The notes beneath the pieces were generated by a model. It saw only the letters and a program-made list of their open reading frames with translations. It was not told the DNA's origin and did no database searches. Positions 5,541-10,747 of a stretch of DNA of 10,747 nt are shown piece by piece. The stretch comes from Bacteroidota bacterium (lineage in GTDB: Bacteria > Bacteroidota > Bacteroidia > Flavobacteriales > Flavobacteriaceae), in assembly GCA_024278565.1 (NCBI GenBank), contig JAJRSY010000232.1, positions 1 to 10,747 on the forward strand. The letters run 5' to 3'. The number at the start of each line of letters is the position of its first letter. The stretch's first letter is position 1. A program made the position numbers and the translations under genes.

Positions 5541-6977
5541 TTATAGATTTGTGTAATAATGTTTTAGGTAAAAATTGAAAACACCCATATTTTTGGAGTT
5601 CCAATTGGTTCCGTCCCCTCTTGTTTCGTTCGTAAGGCCCTTGCCCACGATCGTGGACAGTACCTGTCTTCTTGAAAGTTGCATATTTGCCCTAAATTTA
5701 GCGCCACCAACGGTAATAACAAGCTTATTTGCTGAAGTGGCCTCTGCAACAGGCGTGGCCTTGCCCCCCTTTAAGGCTATTCCACCCTTGATTGTGAGCT
5801 CTTTTGATGCCTCTGTAGAAAACCTATGTTTTGTGAAAATCGCAAAGGCCTGTTCGTTTTCGCTCATGTTCCAATCATCATCAAATGAATGATCCACATC
5901 GTACCACCATCCTTTTTTTACACCTTTTGCCCTTATCCTAAACTTGGACCCAACGTCAAAGGCCGAGAGGGATGCGGTAATTATCCCATTGGAAGAGATA
6001 GCGTAACTGCCCGACCCCCTTTTTAGAACGAATTTTTGACGAGTGGCCCCAAATCCCAACCAATCTTTATCGTGAAACCTAAACCCAGAAAATCTTGTGC
6101 TGATGATATCTTTTTCCTCAATGTCGCTATGGTTTACATTATATGTCAGCAATTTTGGCCCTCCAGTGTAAGAAGGCGGAGTATCATCATCCTCGTCACC
6201 AATTGGGAATAGGTCAACATAATCGCAGGTTCGGCCAATAATATCACAATCATCTATTGGACCGATTACATACACGGGGTTGTTGTCCAAAAAGTCATTA
6301 TCGACCATACCTATGGATTGTAGTGTGTAATCTTGTTTTTCCGTTTTGGTTTGAACATACTTAAATGCCTCATTTTCTTCAACATAGACCACGGGATCAA
6401 AAGTGATATAAAAATCATCGGAATTGGTTTTGCCGGAAATAATAGTATCGTCGTAAGGTAAATATATCTGCATTTCCTTTGAAGCCAACAAAACTGCCAA
6501 TTCTTGCAAAATATCAGATTTTGATCCGATTCCTCCTTTATATAATCTCTCATACGAAGGTAGCGTATTTGAATAATCAGAACTATTTCTTTGCAATTCT
6601 GAACTGATTGCCTTTAAAAGTGCGTTTTCATTTGATTTTGAGGTTGCTGATCTTAATGCGAAAACATCAATTTCGTTTTTCATTAAACCATGCTCTACCC
6701 CTAAAAGATACGATAAACTCGCCAATTCACCAAAACTATCAACTTCATTCAACTTTTGGTCGATCTCAGCTCTTATCTCGCTATCCATCATTACTTTGCC
6801 CAAAAGCAATGCGACCTCTTTATAACTTTCAGTATCTGCTACAAATACCTCTTGCAAATCTTCAATTGAAGTTGTGTTCTCTTCAACAGTATCCTTTACA
6901 ACCTCCTCGGTCTGACAACCAAAGAACAACAAGGTCACAATAAACAACTGTACTATTCTATTTCTATTTTTCATCAT
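5541..6977 (-). CDS. probable surface-exposed lipoprotein of unknown function
   Basis: The 478-residue product has a lipoprotein signal: a charged start (MMKNRNR), a hydrophobic core and the lipobox FFGC, with lipidated Cys21. The next residues, QTEE, resemble the Bacteroidota export signal (Cys-Gln-x followed by acidic residues) that sends lipoproteins to the outer face of the outer membrane. Residues 35-165 look helical and acidic. At 170-240 a beta-rich part contains MQIYLPYDD and NPVYVIGP, followed by a Cys pair (C244, C251) and an acidic stretch (GDEDDD, 260-265). The C-terminal ~200 residues form a second beta-rich domain with many Trp, Gly and Lys (KGWWYDVDHSFDDDWNMSENEQ near 355-376). 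The general plan recalls uncharacterised flavobacterial lipoproteins. Start: ATGATG preceded by GAGG, with the second ATG possible. It has its own terminator. Confidence 0.8.
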   Translation of the reverse strand: MMKNRNRIVQLFIVTLLFFGCQTEEVVKDTVEENTTSIEDLQEVFVADTESYKEVALLLGKVMMDSEIRAEIDQKLNEVDSFGELASLSYLLGVEHGLMKNEIDVFALRSATSKSNENALLKAISSELQRNSSDYSNTLPSYERLYKGGIGSKSDILQELAVLLASKEMQIYLPYDDTIISGKTNSDDFYITFDPVVYVEENEAFKYVQTKTEKQDYTLQSIGMVDNDFLDNNPVYVIGPIDDCDIIGRTCDYVDLFPIGDEDDDTPPSYTGGPKLLTYNVNHSDIEEKDIISTRFSGFRFHDKDWLGFGATRQKFVLKRGSGSYAISSNGIITASLSAFDVGSKFRIRAKGVKKGWWYDVDHSFDDDWNMSENEQAFAIFTKHRFSTEASKELTIKGGIALKGGKATPVAEATSANKLVITVGGAKFRANMQLSRRQVLSTIVGKGLTNETRGDGTNWNSKNMGVFNFYLKHYYTNL

Positions 6978-7030
6978 CCTCGTATTTAAAAATTTTTGTT
7001 AATAATTTGATTTTTAGCTACGGGGCTGCT
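6978..7030. other. upstream region of the lipoprotein gene
   Basis: AT-rich leader of the minus-strand lipoprotein gene, which diverges here from the plus-strand candidate small RNA. No minus-strand TAnnTTTG element was seen, so the promoter of the lipoprotein gene is not identified. Confidence 0.4.
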
Positions 7031-7038
7031 TATCTTTG
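7006..7038 (+). promoter_or_regulatory. Bacteroidota-type promoter for the small RNA
   Basis: TATCTTTG at 7031-7038 fits the Bacteroidota -7 consensus TAnnTTTG exactly. TTTG at 7006-7009, 21 bp upstream, fits the -33 element at near-consensus spacing. Predicted transcription start is about 7043-7046, just before a 10-nt segment that pairs with the terminator. Confidence 0.65.
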
Positions 7039-7044
7039 TAAGCA

Positions 7045-7152
7045 ATATCCCCTGTTGGTACCTTGGTTCTATTTCATGGGCCATTGTTTTTGGTTATACA
7101 TTTATTTAGCGATTATGTTGATTCTAAGACTTCCCCCAACAGGGGTTTTTTT
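7045..7152 (+). ncRNA. candidate small RNA (about 108 nt) with self-closing ends
   Basis: A promoter-to-terminator unit with no convincing reading frame. The first transcribed segment, CCCCTGTTGG (7049-7058), is perfectly complementary to CCAACAGGGG (7136-7145), so the RNA would be closed by a 10-bp stem followed by T7. The stem can continue after a bulge with CTTGG (7062-7066) pairing with CTAAG (about 7124-7128, one G-U), giving a rod-like shape with a large unpaired centre. That shape and length recall 6S-like RNAs and the flavobacterial structured-RNA families found by comparative genomics (for example Flavo-1), but I cannot confirm any family match. The 72-codon TTG-initiated frame over this region reads through the terminator and looks spurious. 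Confidence 0.6.
7136..7152 (+). terminator. intrinsic terminator of the small RNA (3' arm and T-run)
   Basis: CCAACAGGGG (7136-7145), followed by seven T (7146-7152), pairs with 7049-7058. The 5' arm of the terminator is the 5' end of the transcript itself, with 77 nt between, so termination needs the long-range stem. Confidence 0.6.
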
Positions 7153-7482
7153 GTTGATGTCGATCATAGGAAAACCCTAATATCAATACGGTCAATGAAT
7201 CAAAGACCTATAAGGTCCATGATCTTTGGTTTTGTGGAAAGTTGGTCTGGAATGTTAAAAGTAATAAAAAAAAAAAAATGATTAATCCTACAATTATTGA
7301 TGTTATTTATTAAAAAAGTGATCGGTTCGAGCTTTTTTTCCAATCAAGCACAGTCTTGCCCAAAAGGTAGTTTTTACCCTTTTATCCCAGTTTATATATA
7401 AAAATCGCTCTATACACATCGATACTATTTTAACCTATTGGCCTTACCCCTGATTTGCGCCAAACATCGGCCACAAACAACA
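7153..7482. other. 330-bp intergenic stretch without a gene
   Basis: No convincing coding frame. It contains a small hairpin (CAAAGA 7201-7206 with TCTTTG 7223-7228, with GACCT/AGGTC partly overlapping), an A13 homopolymer (7266-7278) and an A6G...CT7 symmetry at 7312-7339 that could be a weak terminator in either direction. No exact TAnnTTTG was seen on either strand. Confidence 0.5.
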
Positions 7483-7515
7483 ACACGTGTAAAAAATAAC
7501 AATAAAGTACGTGTG
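7483..7515 (+). promoter_or_regulatory. possible operator for the antitoxin
   Basis: The palindrome ACACGTGT (7483-7490) is followed by a half-similar TACGTGTG (7508-7515), about 25 bp apart centre to centre. The second copy overlaps where the -33 region of the toxin-antitoxin promoter should be. Ribbon-helix-helix antitoxins usually bind such paired sites to repress their own operon. The assignment here is inferred from position. Confidence 0.3.
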
Positions 7516-7531
7516 ATTGGATTTGATTTCG

Positions 7532-7539
7532 TATCTTTG
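7532..7539 (+). promoter_or_regulatory. -7 promoter element of the toxin-antitoxin operon
   Basis: TATCTTTG matches TAnnTTTG exactly and lies 28 bp before the antitoxin ATG, giving a leader of roughly 20 nt. The -33 element is weak. Because transcription should start near 7545, the in-frame TTG at 7517 lies upstream of the transcript and cannot be the start. Confidence 0.65.
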
Positions 7540-7567
7540 TCTCTATAAGATTCCAAAGCCCATTATC

Positions 7568-7819
7568 ATGAACACAAAATTGACATTGACGATAGAACAA
7601 GAAATAATAGAAAGAGCAAAGGAGTATGCGAAAGAAAAAAATCGAAGCCTGTCTGACATCATCGAAAATTATTTAAAAGCACTCACCAAAGAAGAACGAA
7701 AAAAGAAAATCACTGATCTTGGTCCAGTTGTAAAATCCTTAAGGGGTTCTTTTAAAATGACCAAAAGTATGGATTACAAAAAAGAGCTTGGAAATCGATT
7801 GGAAGAAAAATACCTGTAG
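7568..7819 (+). CDS. type II antitoxin, ribbon-helix-helix-like (DUF6364-type)
   Basis: The 83-residue product matches the layout of small antitoxins partnered with PIN toxins. An N-terminal beta strand (NTKLTLTI, 2-9) is followed by helix 1 (EQEIIERAKEYAKEKN) and helix 2 (SLSDIIENYLKALTKEE, 27-43), as in ribbon-helix-helix DNA-binding dimers. A basic, flexible tail (residues 43-83) would wrap the toxin. It is expected to neutralise the downstream PIN nuclease and, with it, repress the operon. The ATG at 7568 is chosen because the TATCTTTG promoter element lies between it and the upstream TTG at 7517. Its TAG stop (7817-7819) is immediately followed by the toxin ATG, so translation is coupled. 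The family label is from recall of the sequence pattern and was not searched. Confidence 0.85.
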   Translation: MNTKLTLTIEQEIIERAKEYAKEKNRSLSDIIENYLKALTKEERKKKITDLGPVVKSLRGSFKMTKSMDYKKELGNRLEEKYL

Positions 7820-8242
7820 ATGGATAATGTTCTTATAGATACAGATGTACTATTGGATTTCTTCTTTGATAGAGAACCATTTGCGGAGTATTCCGCAGAA
7901 ATTCTAAATTTGTGCGAAAAAAACAAATTAAACGGATCTACAACTCCTGTGATAATTTCCAATGTCTATTATTTGCTAAGGAAAACAGCCAAACACGATA
8001 TTATAGTTGAGAGAATAAAACAACTTCTCAGTATAATCGATATTATTAAAATGGATAAAAATGCGGTTTTTAGCGCATTAAATTCAGAATTCAAAGATTT
8101 TGAAGATGCCCTACAAAACTATTCTGCAATAGAAAATGGAGAGATCGAAGTTATTTTAACAAGAAACTTAAAAGATTTTAAAAAAAGTGAATTGGCAATT
8201 TTGACACCTGAAACTTATTTGAAAGGAAAGACGCTAGACTAG
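7820..8242 (+). CDS. PIN-domain toxin (VapC-like ribonuclease)
   Basis: The 140-residue product is one complete PIN domain, predicted to be a Mg2+-dependent ribonuclease toxin. The first acidic cluster is VLIDTDVLLDFFFDREPF, with D7, D9 and D13. The second is SEFKDFEDALQNYSA, with D93, E95 and D96. The last is ILTRNLKDFKKSE, with N115 and D119. This set and the phrase DFEDALQ fit the PIN_3-type subgroup known from Bacteroidota and cyanobacteria. Length is normal and the active-site acids are intact, so it is probably functional. The ATG directly abuts the antitoxin stop (TAGATG). The stop TAG (8240-8242) lies inside the tip of the foldback element that follows. Neighbours are otherwise on the opposite strand, so this is an independent, probably acquired, operon. 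Confidence 0.9.
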   Translation: MDNVLIDTDVLLDFFFDREPFAEYSAEILNLCEKNKLNGSTTPVIISNVYYLLRKTAKHDIIVERIKQLLSIIDIIKMDKNAVFSALNSEFKDFEDALQNYSAIENGEIEVILTRNLKDFKKSELAILTPETYLKGKTLD

Positions 8243-8405
8243 TGTCATGTCTCAAATGGTGGATAAGTCGCAGTTATTTTTTGTCCCGAAACTTCGGGAT
8301 GCGAAATGATAAAAAATAAGCATAGCCGTAGCTGCGCGAGTCTTTTTATGATGAGTAAAAAAGAAAAAGACTTGGTGCGTCATTTGAGCCATGACACGAC
8401 ACTAG
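8239..8405. mobile_element. foldback (MITE-like) element abutting the toxin gene
   Basis: The outer ends CTAGTGTC (8239-8246) and GACACTAG (8398-8405) are perfect inverted repeats. Symmetry continues inward with CTCAAATG (8251-8258) against CATTTGAG (8381-8388), and with AAGTC against GACTT. The right arm has about five extra bases (GTGTC repeated). Inside are two further hairpins: 8274-8285 with 8308-8319 (11 of 12) enclosing TCCCGAA-AC-TTCGGGA (8284-8299), and AGTCTTTTT (8339-8347) with AAAAAGACT (8364-8372). No protein is encoded. Both this element and the one at 1559-1798 carry GTGTCATG near an end, which may be relatedness or chance. The stop codon of the toxin lies in the left tip. Confidence 0.6.
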
Positions 8406-8672
8406 CGGGCCTGGCATCTTCTTATCGATAGGGTGATAAAGTGAGGAGCCCCGACGAATGCCGATGTTGTCTTTCACCTGTATGGTACTACTGCCAGGAT
8501 TTTCTTGCCGACATACCTATGTTTTCAATCCCTGCCTGCCCGGTTTATTCCCCGTGCCCCGGAACGGCAAAAAGGGTTGCAGGAATTGTTGTGCCACTTT
8601 TTTATTGCCTTGAACAATTCAAAACCGAGAACTGATCGAGGGCGATCAAGAGAAGGGGTTTTTATGATGATT
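8406..8672. other. GC-richer intergenic segment, possibly a decayed gene
   Basis: Between the foldback element and the next gene, 8406-8620 is noticeably richer in G and C than its surroundings. A plus-strand frame is open from 8445 to past 8640 (translation includes ARFIPRAPERQKGLQELLCHFF) but has no credible start and ends by running antisense into the next gene. A second frame (8441-8635) is also open. I do not recognise either. It may be a gene fragment brought in with the neighbouring element. Confidence 0.35.
8633..8648 (-). terminator. weak hairpin after the 8673-9197 gene
   Basis: TGATCG (8633-8638) and CGATCA (8643-8648) form a perfect 6-bp stem with a 4-nt loop, 24 bp beyond the minus-strand stop. 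On that strand it is followed by GTTCTCGGTTTTG, only a poor T-run, so termination is uncertain. Confidence 0.3.
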
Positions 8673-9197
8673 TCACAAATCAAAACTGTACCCCACACCA
8701 ACAAACAGCCACCGTAATTTGGAAGTCTGATCAAACCCCGTATTGTTCCGGTTCGTAAGGTTGATCACGTATCTCGCCTGTACATGAAAATTTTCGGTGA
8801 TATCATACCCCGCCCCTAAGCTCAGGTCAAAACCAGTGTCTTTCAGCGTACTGCCCAATTGATTGAATATATGGCTCACCTGAGGGCCGAACTGGGCGTA
8901 CAATTTCTGAATTGGGTAGTATTTGCCCTGCACGGACAAAAACCCGAAACTGGTCTCGCCAAGGTTGCCGTAATCCAGTTCCGCTTTTAACTTGAATTTT
9001 TCCGATAGGGTAAAATCAGAGAAAACCCCTGCATAAAAACCTGTATCCGACGCCGATGCGCTACCGCCGCTTCTAACCGCTCTTTCACTTCCGTTCAATA
9101 ATCCTGCGCCAATACCAATGGAGGTATTCTGTGCTTTCACTGTTAAGGAAAGAAAACAAGTGATACTAAATAAGATGATTTTTTGTTCGAACTTCAT
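8673..9197 (-). CDS. exported outer-membrane beta-barrel protein, PorT/OmpA-barrel-like
   Basis: The 174-residue product starts MKFEQKIILFSITCFLSLTVKA, a signal peptide with predicted cleavage after Ala22 to leave QNTSIG. The mature part is a textbook small 8-strand barrel: strands such as FYAGVFSDFTL, FKLKAELDYGNLG, LSVQGKYYPI, LYAQFGPQVSHIF, FDLSLGAGYDI, FHVQARYVINLT and the closing LRWLFVGVGYSFDL alternate with Gly/Asn/Asp turns. This pattern fits the outer-membrane protein beta-barrel domain seen in many Bacteroidota PorT-like proteins. The specific role is unknown. It is the last of three closely spaced barrel genes, 45 bp after its upstream neighbour. No minus-strand TAnnTTTG was found in that gap, so it is probably read from the shared transcript. 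Confidence 0.82.
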   Translation of the reverse strand: MKFEQKIILFSITCFLSLTVKAQNTSIGIGAGLLNGSERAVRSGGSASASDTGFYAGVFSDFTLSEKFKLKAELDYGNLGETSFGFLSVQGKYYPIQKLYAQFGPQVSHIFNQLGSTLKDTGFDLSLGAGYDITENFHVQARYVINLTNRNNTGFDQTSKLRWLFVGVGYSFDL

Positions 9198-9242
9198 ACC
9201 GAAAATTTTATGTTTGATTAGTTTATTATAAAAAATACTCTC

Positions 9243-9767
9243 CTAGAAACTATAGCTTAGGCCAAGCCCAAGGTTTGGCACGACATTATTTTCCGTGCCA
9301 TTATTGACTTGATAGCCTAAACCTATCTCAAAATCAAAGTTCAGCCCGCCCGATATATTTCTTCGTAGGCCGTAGGTGGGTATGATATTGAAACTTCTCT
9401 CAATATTCGTACTAGCGTATTTTGTCGATATTAAAAAGTCGGGCAGGTAAGAAAAATGCATGGCCAAATAGTTTGCCGAATTGTTTTTAATGCTCTTGCC
9501 TTTTTGAATACGCTTGTCAACATTGTAATAATACCTTGGTTCTATTTCCAAAATTGAGGTAAATAAGAAATTTCCCCCTACGATTCCACCAACATAGCCA
9601 ATTTCTCCGTTCAGCAAAAAGGAACCTCCCAATGGTTTATCATAAGAAGCCCACCCGCCAATTAGACCGAGCCTTACATTGAACTTATCTTCCAGGCCTT
9701 CTTGGCCTTGAATCGTTTGAAACAAACTTATTAGCAGTGCCAACAATACAATTACGTTTTTTTTCAT
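9243..9767 (-). CDS. exported protein, probable outer-membrane beta-barrel
   Basis: Not assigned to a named family. The 174-residue product begins MKKNVIVLLALLISLFQTIQG, a signal peptide with predicted cleavage after Gly21 to leave QEGLED. Mature strands (VRLGLIGGWASY, GSFLLNGEIGYVGGIVGGNFLF, ILEIEPRYYYNV, YLAMHFSYLPDFLIS, IIPTYGLRRNISGGLNFDFEIGLGYQV, LGLGLSYSF) indicate a barrel ending in the aromatic Phe expected of outer-membrane proteins. It has the same length as the next gene downstream, but the sequences are not obviously alike, so they are not recent duplicates. The stop is TAG at 9243-9245 and the ATG at 9765-9767 is followed by an A8 run in codons 2-4. It starts 9 bp after the preceding gene, consistent with one operon. 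Confidence 0.78.
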   Translation of the reverse strand: MKKNVIVLLALLISLFQTIQGQEGLEDKFNVRLGLIGGWASYDKPLGGSFLLNGEIGYVGGIVGGNFLFTSILEIEPRYYYNVDKRIQKGKSIKNNSANYLAMHFSYLPDFLISTKYASTNIERSFNIIPTYGLRRNISGGLNFDFEIGLGYQVNNGTENNVVPNLGLGLSYSF

Positions 9768-9776
9768 AATGTAAAA

Positions 9777-10376
9777 CTAATTTAAATCCAAACCGATCGA
9801 TAGTCCGATACTATCAAAATTATAATAATTATCGAGCCGTTGTGAACCATCAAAGGTTTGGTAAAGGTTTTGATAGGTATAGAGCATTGATACATCGGCA
9901 AATAGGGTCTTGTGCACTCTGAACCTATACCCCAACAAAAACCGATGTAGACCACCTCTTCTACTATCATTGGTAAAGTGCCCCCCGATGATTAACTCTA
10001 CATGAAAACTGTCCTTTACCGTACCCCCGTTCAGGGCCAATCTTGTGTACAGGGGCACATAAGTGAATTTAGGTTGGGTAAAAGTCTCAAAACCACTACC
10101 AACACCTATTGAAATACCATTTATTATATTATAGTTGACCGATAAATTCATGCCTATAAGTCTAGTATCATTATTGAAATCAAATGGGTTATCGGGCTCT
10201 AGCAAAGAATCTTCACTATAAGTTACAAAGGCCAAGGCCCGAACACCGAAAGTTATACGCTTGGTTCGGTGGTACTCTTTTTTAGGCACTGGTTCTTGTG
10301 CAGAAACCAGTACCGTAAAAAATAAGCCAAAGATATAATCGTATTTTTTCAAAAGATTATTTTGCTGCCATGCCAT
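9777..10376 (-). CDS. exported protein, probable outer-membrane beta-barrel
   Basis: Not assigned to a named family. From the ATG at 10374-10376 it has 199 residues and overlaps the upstream gene by 28 bp. Codon 9 is a TTG (10350-10352) giving MKKYDYIFGLFFTVLVSA, a canonical short signal peptide cleaved to leave QEPVPK. That TTG overlaps the upstream TGA as TTGA, so the true start may be 10352 (191 residues). Mature strands (ITFGVRALAFVTY, LIGMNLSVNYNI, ISIGVGSGFETF, YVPLYTRLAL, FHVELIIGGHF, HRFLLGYRFRVH, LFADVSMLYTYQNLY, IGLSIGLDLN) fit a barrel. It is the first of three barrel genes in a row. The barrel call is from sequence character. Confidence 0.76.
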   Translation of the reverse strand: MAWQQNNLLKKYDYIFGLFFTVLVSAQEPVPKKEYHRTKRITFGVRALAFVTYSEDSLLEPDNPFDFNNDTRLIGMNLSVNYNIINGISIGVGSGFETFTQPKFTYVPLYTRLALNGGTVKDSFHVELIIGGHFTNDSRRGGLHRFLLGYRFRVHKTLFADVSMLYTYQNLYQTFDGSQRLDNYYNFDSIGLSIGLDLN

Positions 10377-10747
10377 CTACCTCCTCTTTTTGCCATGCCA
10401 TAGGCGTTCAGTCCCGTGACATTGGGCTTTTTAAAATTAAATTTTGCCTTGAAACTAAAATTGCCCCAACTAAAGCCATTACCGTTGGCAAAACTATAAT
10501 TTATTTGGGGGGTCATAATTCCAAAATCAAAAGTCTTATTAAATTTGTCACAGTTATTGCATTGATATGTAAAGTTATAATATTGCACCCATACTTGTGT
10601 TGGGGTGTTCATAATTACTACAGCCTCTTTTAAATCTTTGTTTCTTTGTTTCTTTAAAAGACTTTTAGCTTGATTGAACAAATTTTCATAGAAAAAGGCT
10701 CTTACCTCTCTTTCTGTTTTAAATTTACCAAAATCGTTTACAAGGAG
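10349..10747 (-). CDS. 3' part of an unrecognised gene running off the right edge
   Basis: The frame is open from the stop TGA (10349-10351) to the last base of the window without a credible start, so the true N-terminus lies outside. The in-frame TTG at 10679-10681 is probably internal. The visible ~132 residues begin LLVNDFGKFKTEREVRAFFY, followed by a basic helix (FNQAKSLLKKQRNKDLKEAV). A CxxC pair follows in YQCNNCDKFNK, then an aromatic-rich, beta-looking C-terminus (TPQINYSFANGNGFSWGNFSFKAKFNF) ending in KIIF. The CxxC could bind metal or form a disulfide. I do not recognise the family. Its stop overlaps the start of the following barrel gene, so the two are translationally coupled and probably functionally linked. 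Confidence 0.65.
   Translation of the reverse strand, partial: LLVNDFGKFKTEREVRAFFYENLFNQAKSLLKKQRNKDLKEAVVIMNTPTQVWVQYYNFTYQCNNCDKFNKTFDFGIMTPQINYSFANGNGFSWGNFSFKAKFNFKKPNVTGLNAYGMAKRGGRWHGSKIIF

Noticed and set aside
5575..5892. 105-codon plus-strand frame opposite the lipoprotein gene
   Set aside because: It lies wholly antisense to a gene with a clear lipoprotein signal and terminator, and has no supporting features. Other antisense or shifted frames at 326-541, 4916-5297, 6311-6553, 6608-6943 and 9782-9970 are rejected for the same reason.
7063..7281. 72-codon TTG-initiated plus-strand frame
   Set aside because: It begins inside the small-RNA candidate, reads through its terminator and ends in Lys codons from the poly-A run, with no protein-like pattern.
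7312..7339. A6G ... CT7 symmetry as a terminator
   Set aside because: The stem is almost all A-T pairs with one G-C and an 11-nt loop, too weak to call, and no gene ends here.
7517..7567. 17 extra N-terminal codons for the antitoxin from TTG 7517
   Set aside because: The -7 promoter element at 7532-7539 lies inside this extension, so it would not be transcribed. The ATG at 7568 gives the normal antitoxin start.
10370..10633. 87-codon plus-strand frame near the right edge
   Set aside because: It is antisense to the minus-strand frame that stays open to the window edge and is coupled to the next gene. There is no promoter or start signal.

Overview
The window looks like a chromosomal segment from a marine-type Flavobacteriaceae (Bacteroidota). 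The evidence is AT-rich DNA, exported proteins whose predicted cleavage sites leave a mature N-terminal Gln, start codons without Shine-Dalgarno sequences, two exact TAnnTTTG (-7) promoter elements, a Bacteroidota-style surface-lipoprotein signal, and ACCTGCCTG/CAGGCAGGT palindromes of the kind scattered through flavobacterial genomes. The genus cannot be fixed from the sequence alone.

Layout. (1) 52-1005, minus: rsgA, the ribosome-assembly GTPase and the only clear housekeeping gene. (2) 1012-1864: a gene-free stretch packed with inverted repeats. It holds four copies of a 23-bp palindrome, a foldback element (1559-1798) that carries one of those copies in its left arm, an outer 11-bp inverted pair (1361/1851) and a (TA)10 tract. 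(3) 1865-6977, minus: six genes. A surface-lipoprotein gene (5541-6977) ends at its own intrinsic terminator. It is followed by a tight run of two small beta-barrel-like proteins, one Gly-rich-linker protein without a signal peptide and another barrel-like protein closed by a terminator, and then one more barrel-like gene. (4) 6978-8672: an accessory-looking strip with a candidate promoter-to-terminator small RNA (about 7045-7152), a type II toxin-antitoxin pair (ribbon-helix-helix-like antitoxin plus PIN toxin) on the plus strand, a second foldback element whose tip contains the toxin stop codon, and a GC-richer, possibly decayed segment. (5) 8673-10747, minus: three more small exported barrel-like proteins and the 3' part of an unrecognised gene that runs off the right edge.

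Functionally, the dominant theme is the cell envelope: seven small exported proteins (about 150-210 residues when mature) with alternating, aromatic-rich sequence typical of outer-membrane beta-barrels, plus one probably surface-exposed lipoprotein. None can be assigned a specific function by eye. The tight spacing suggests co-expression as an envelope module. The toxin-antitoxin pair, the foldback elements and the palindromes mark 6978-8672 and 1012-1864 as sites of past insertion. No CRISPR array, rRNA, tRNA, intact insertion sequence or phage gene was seen.
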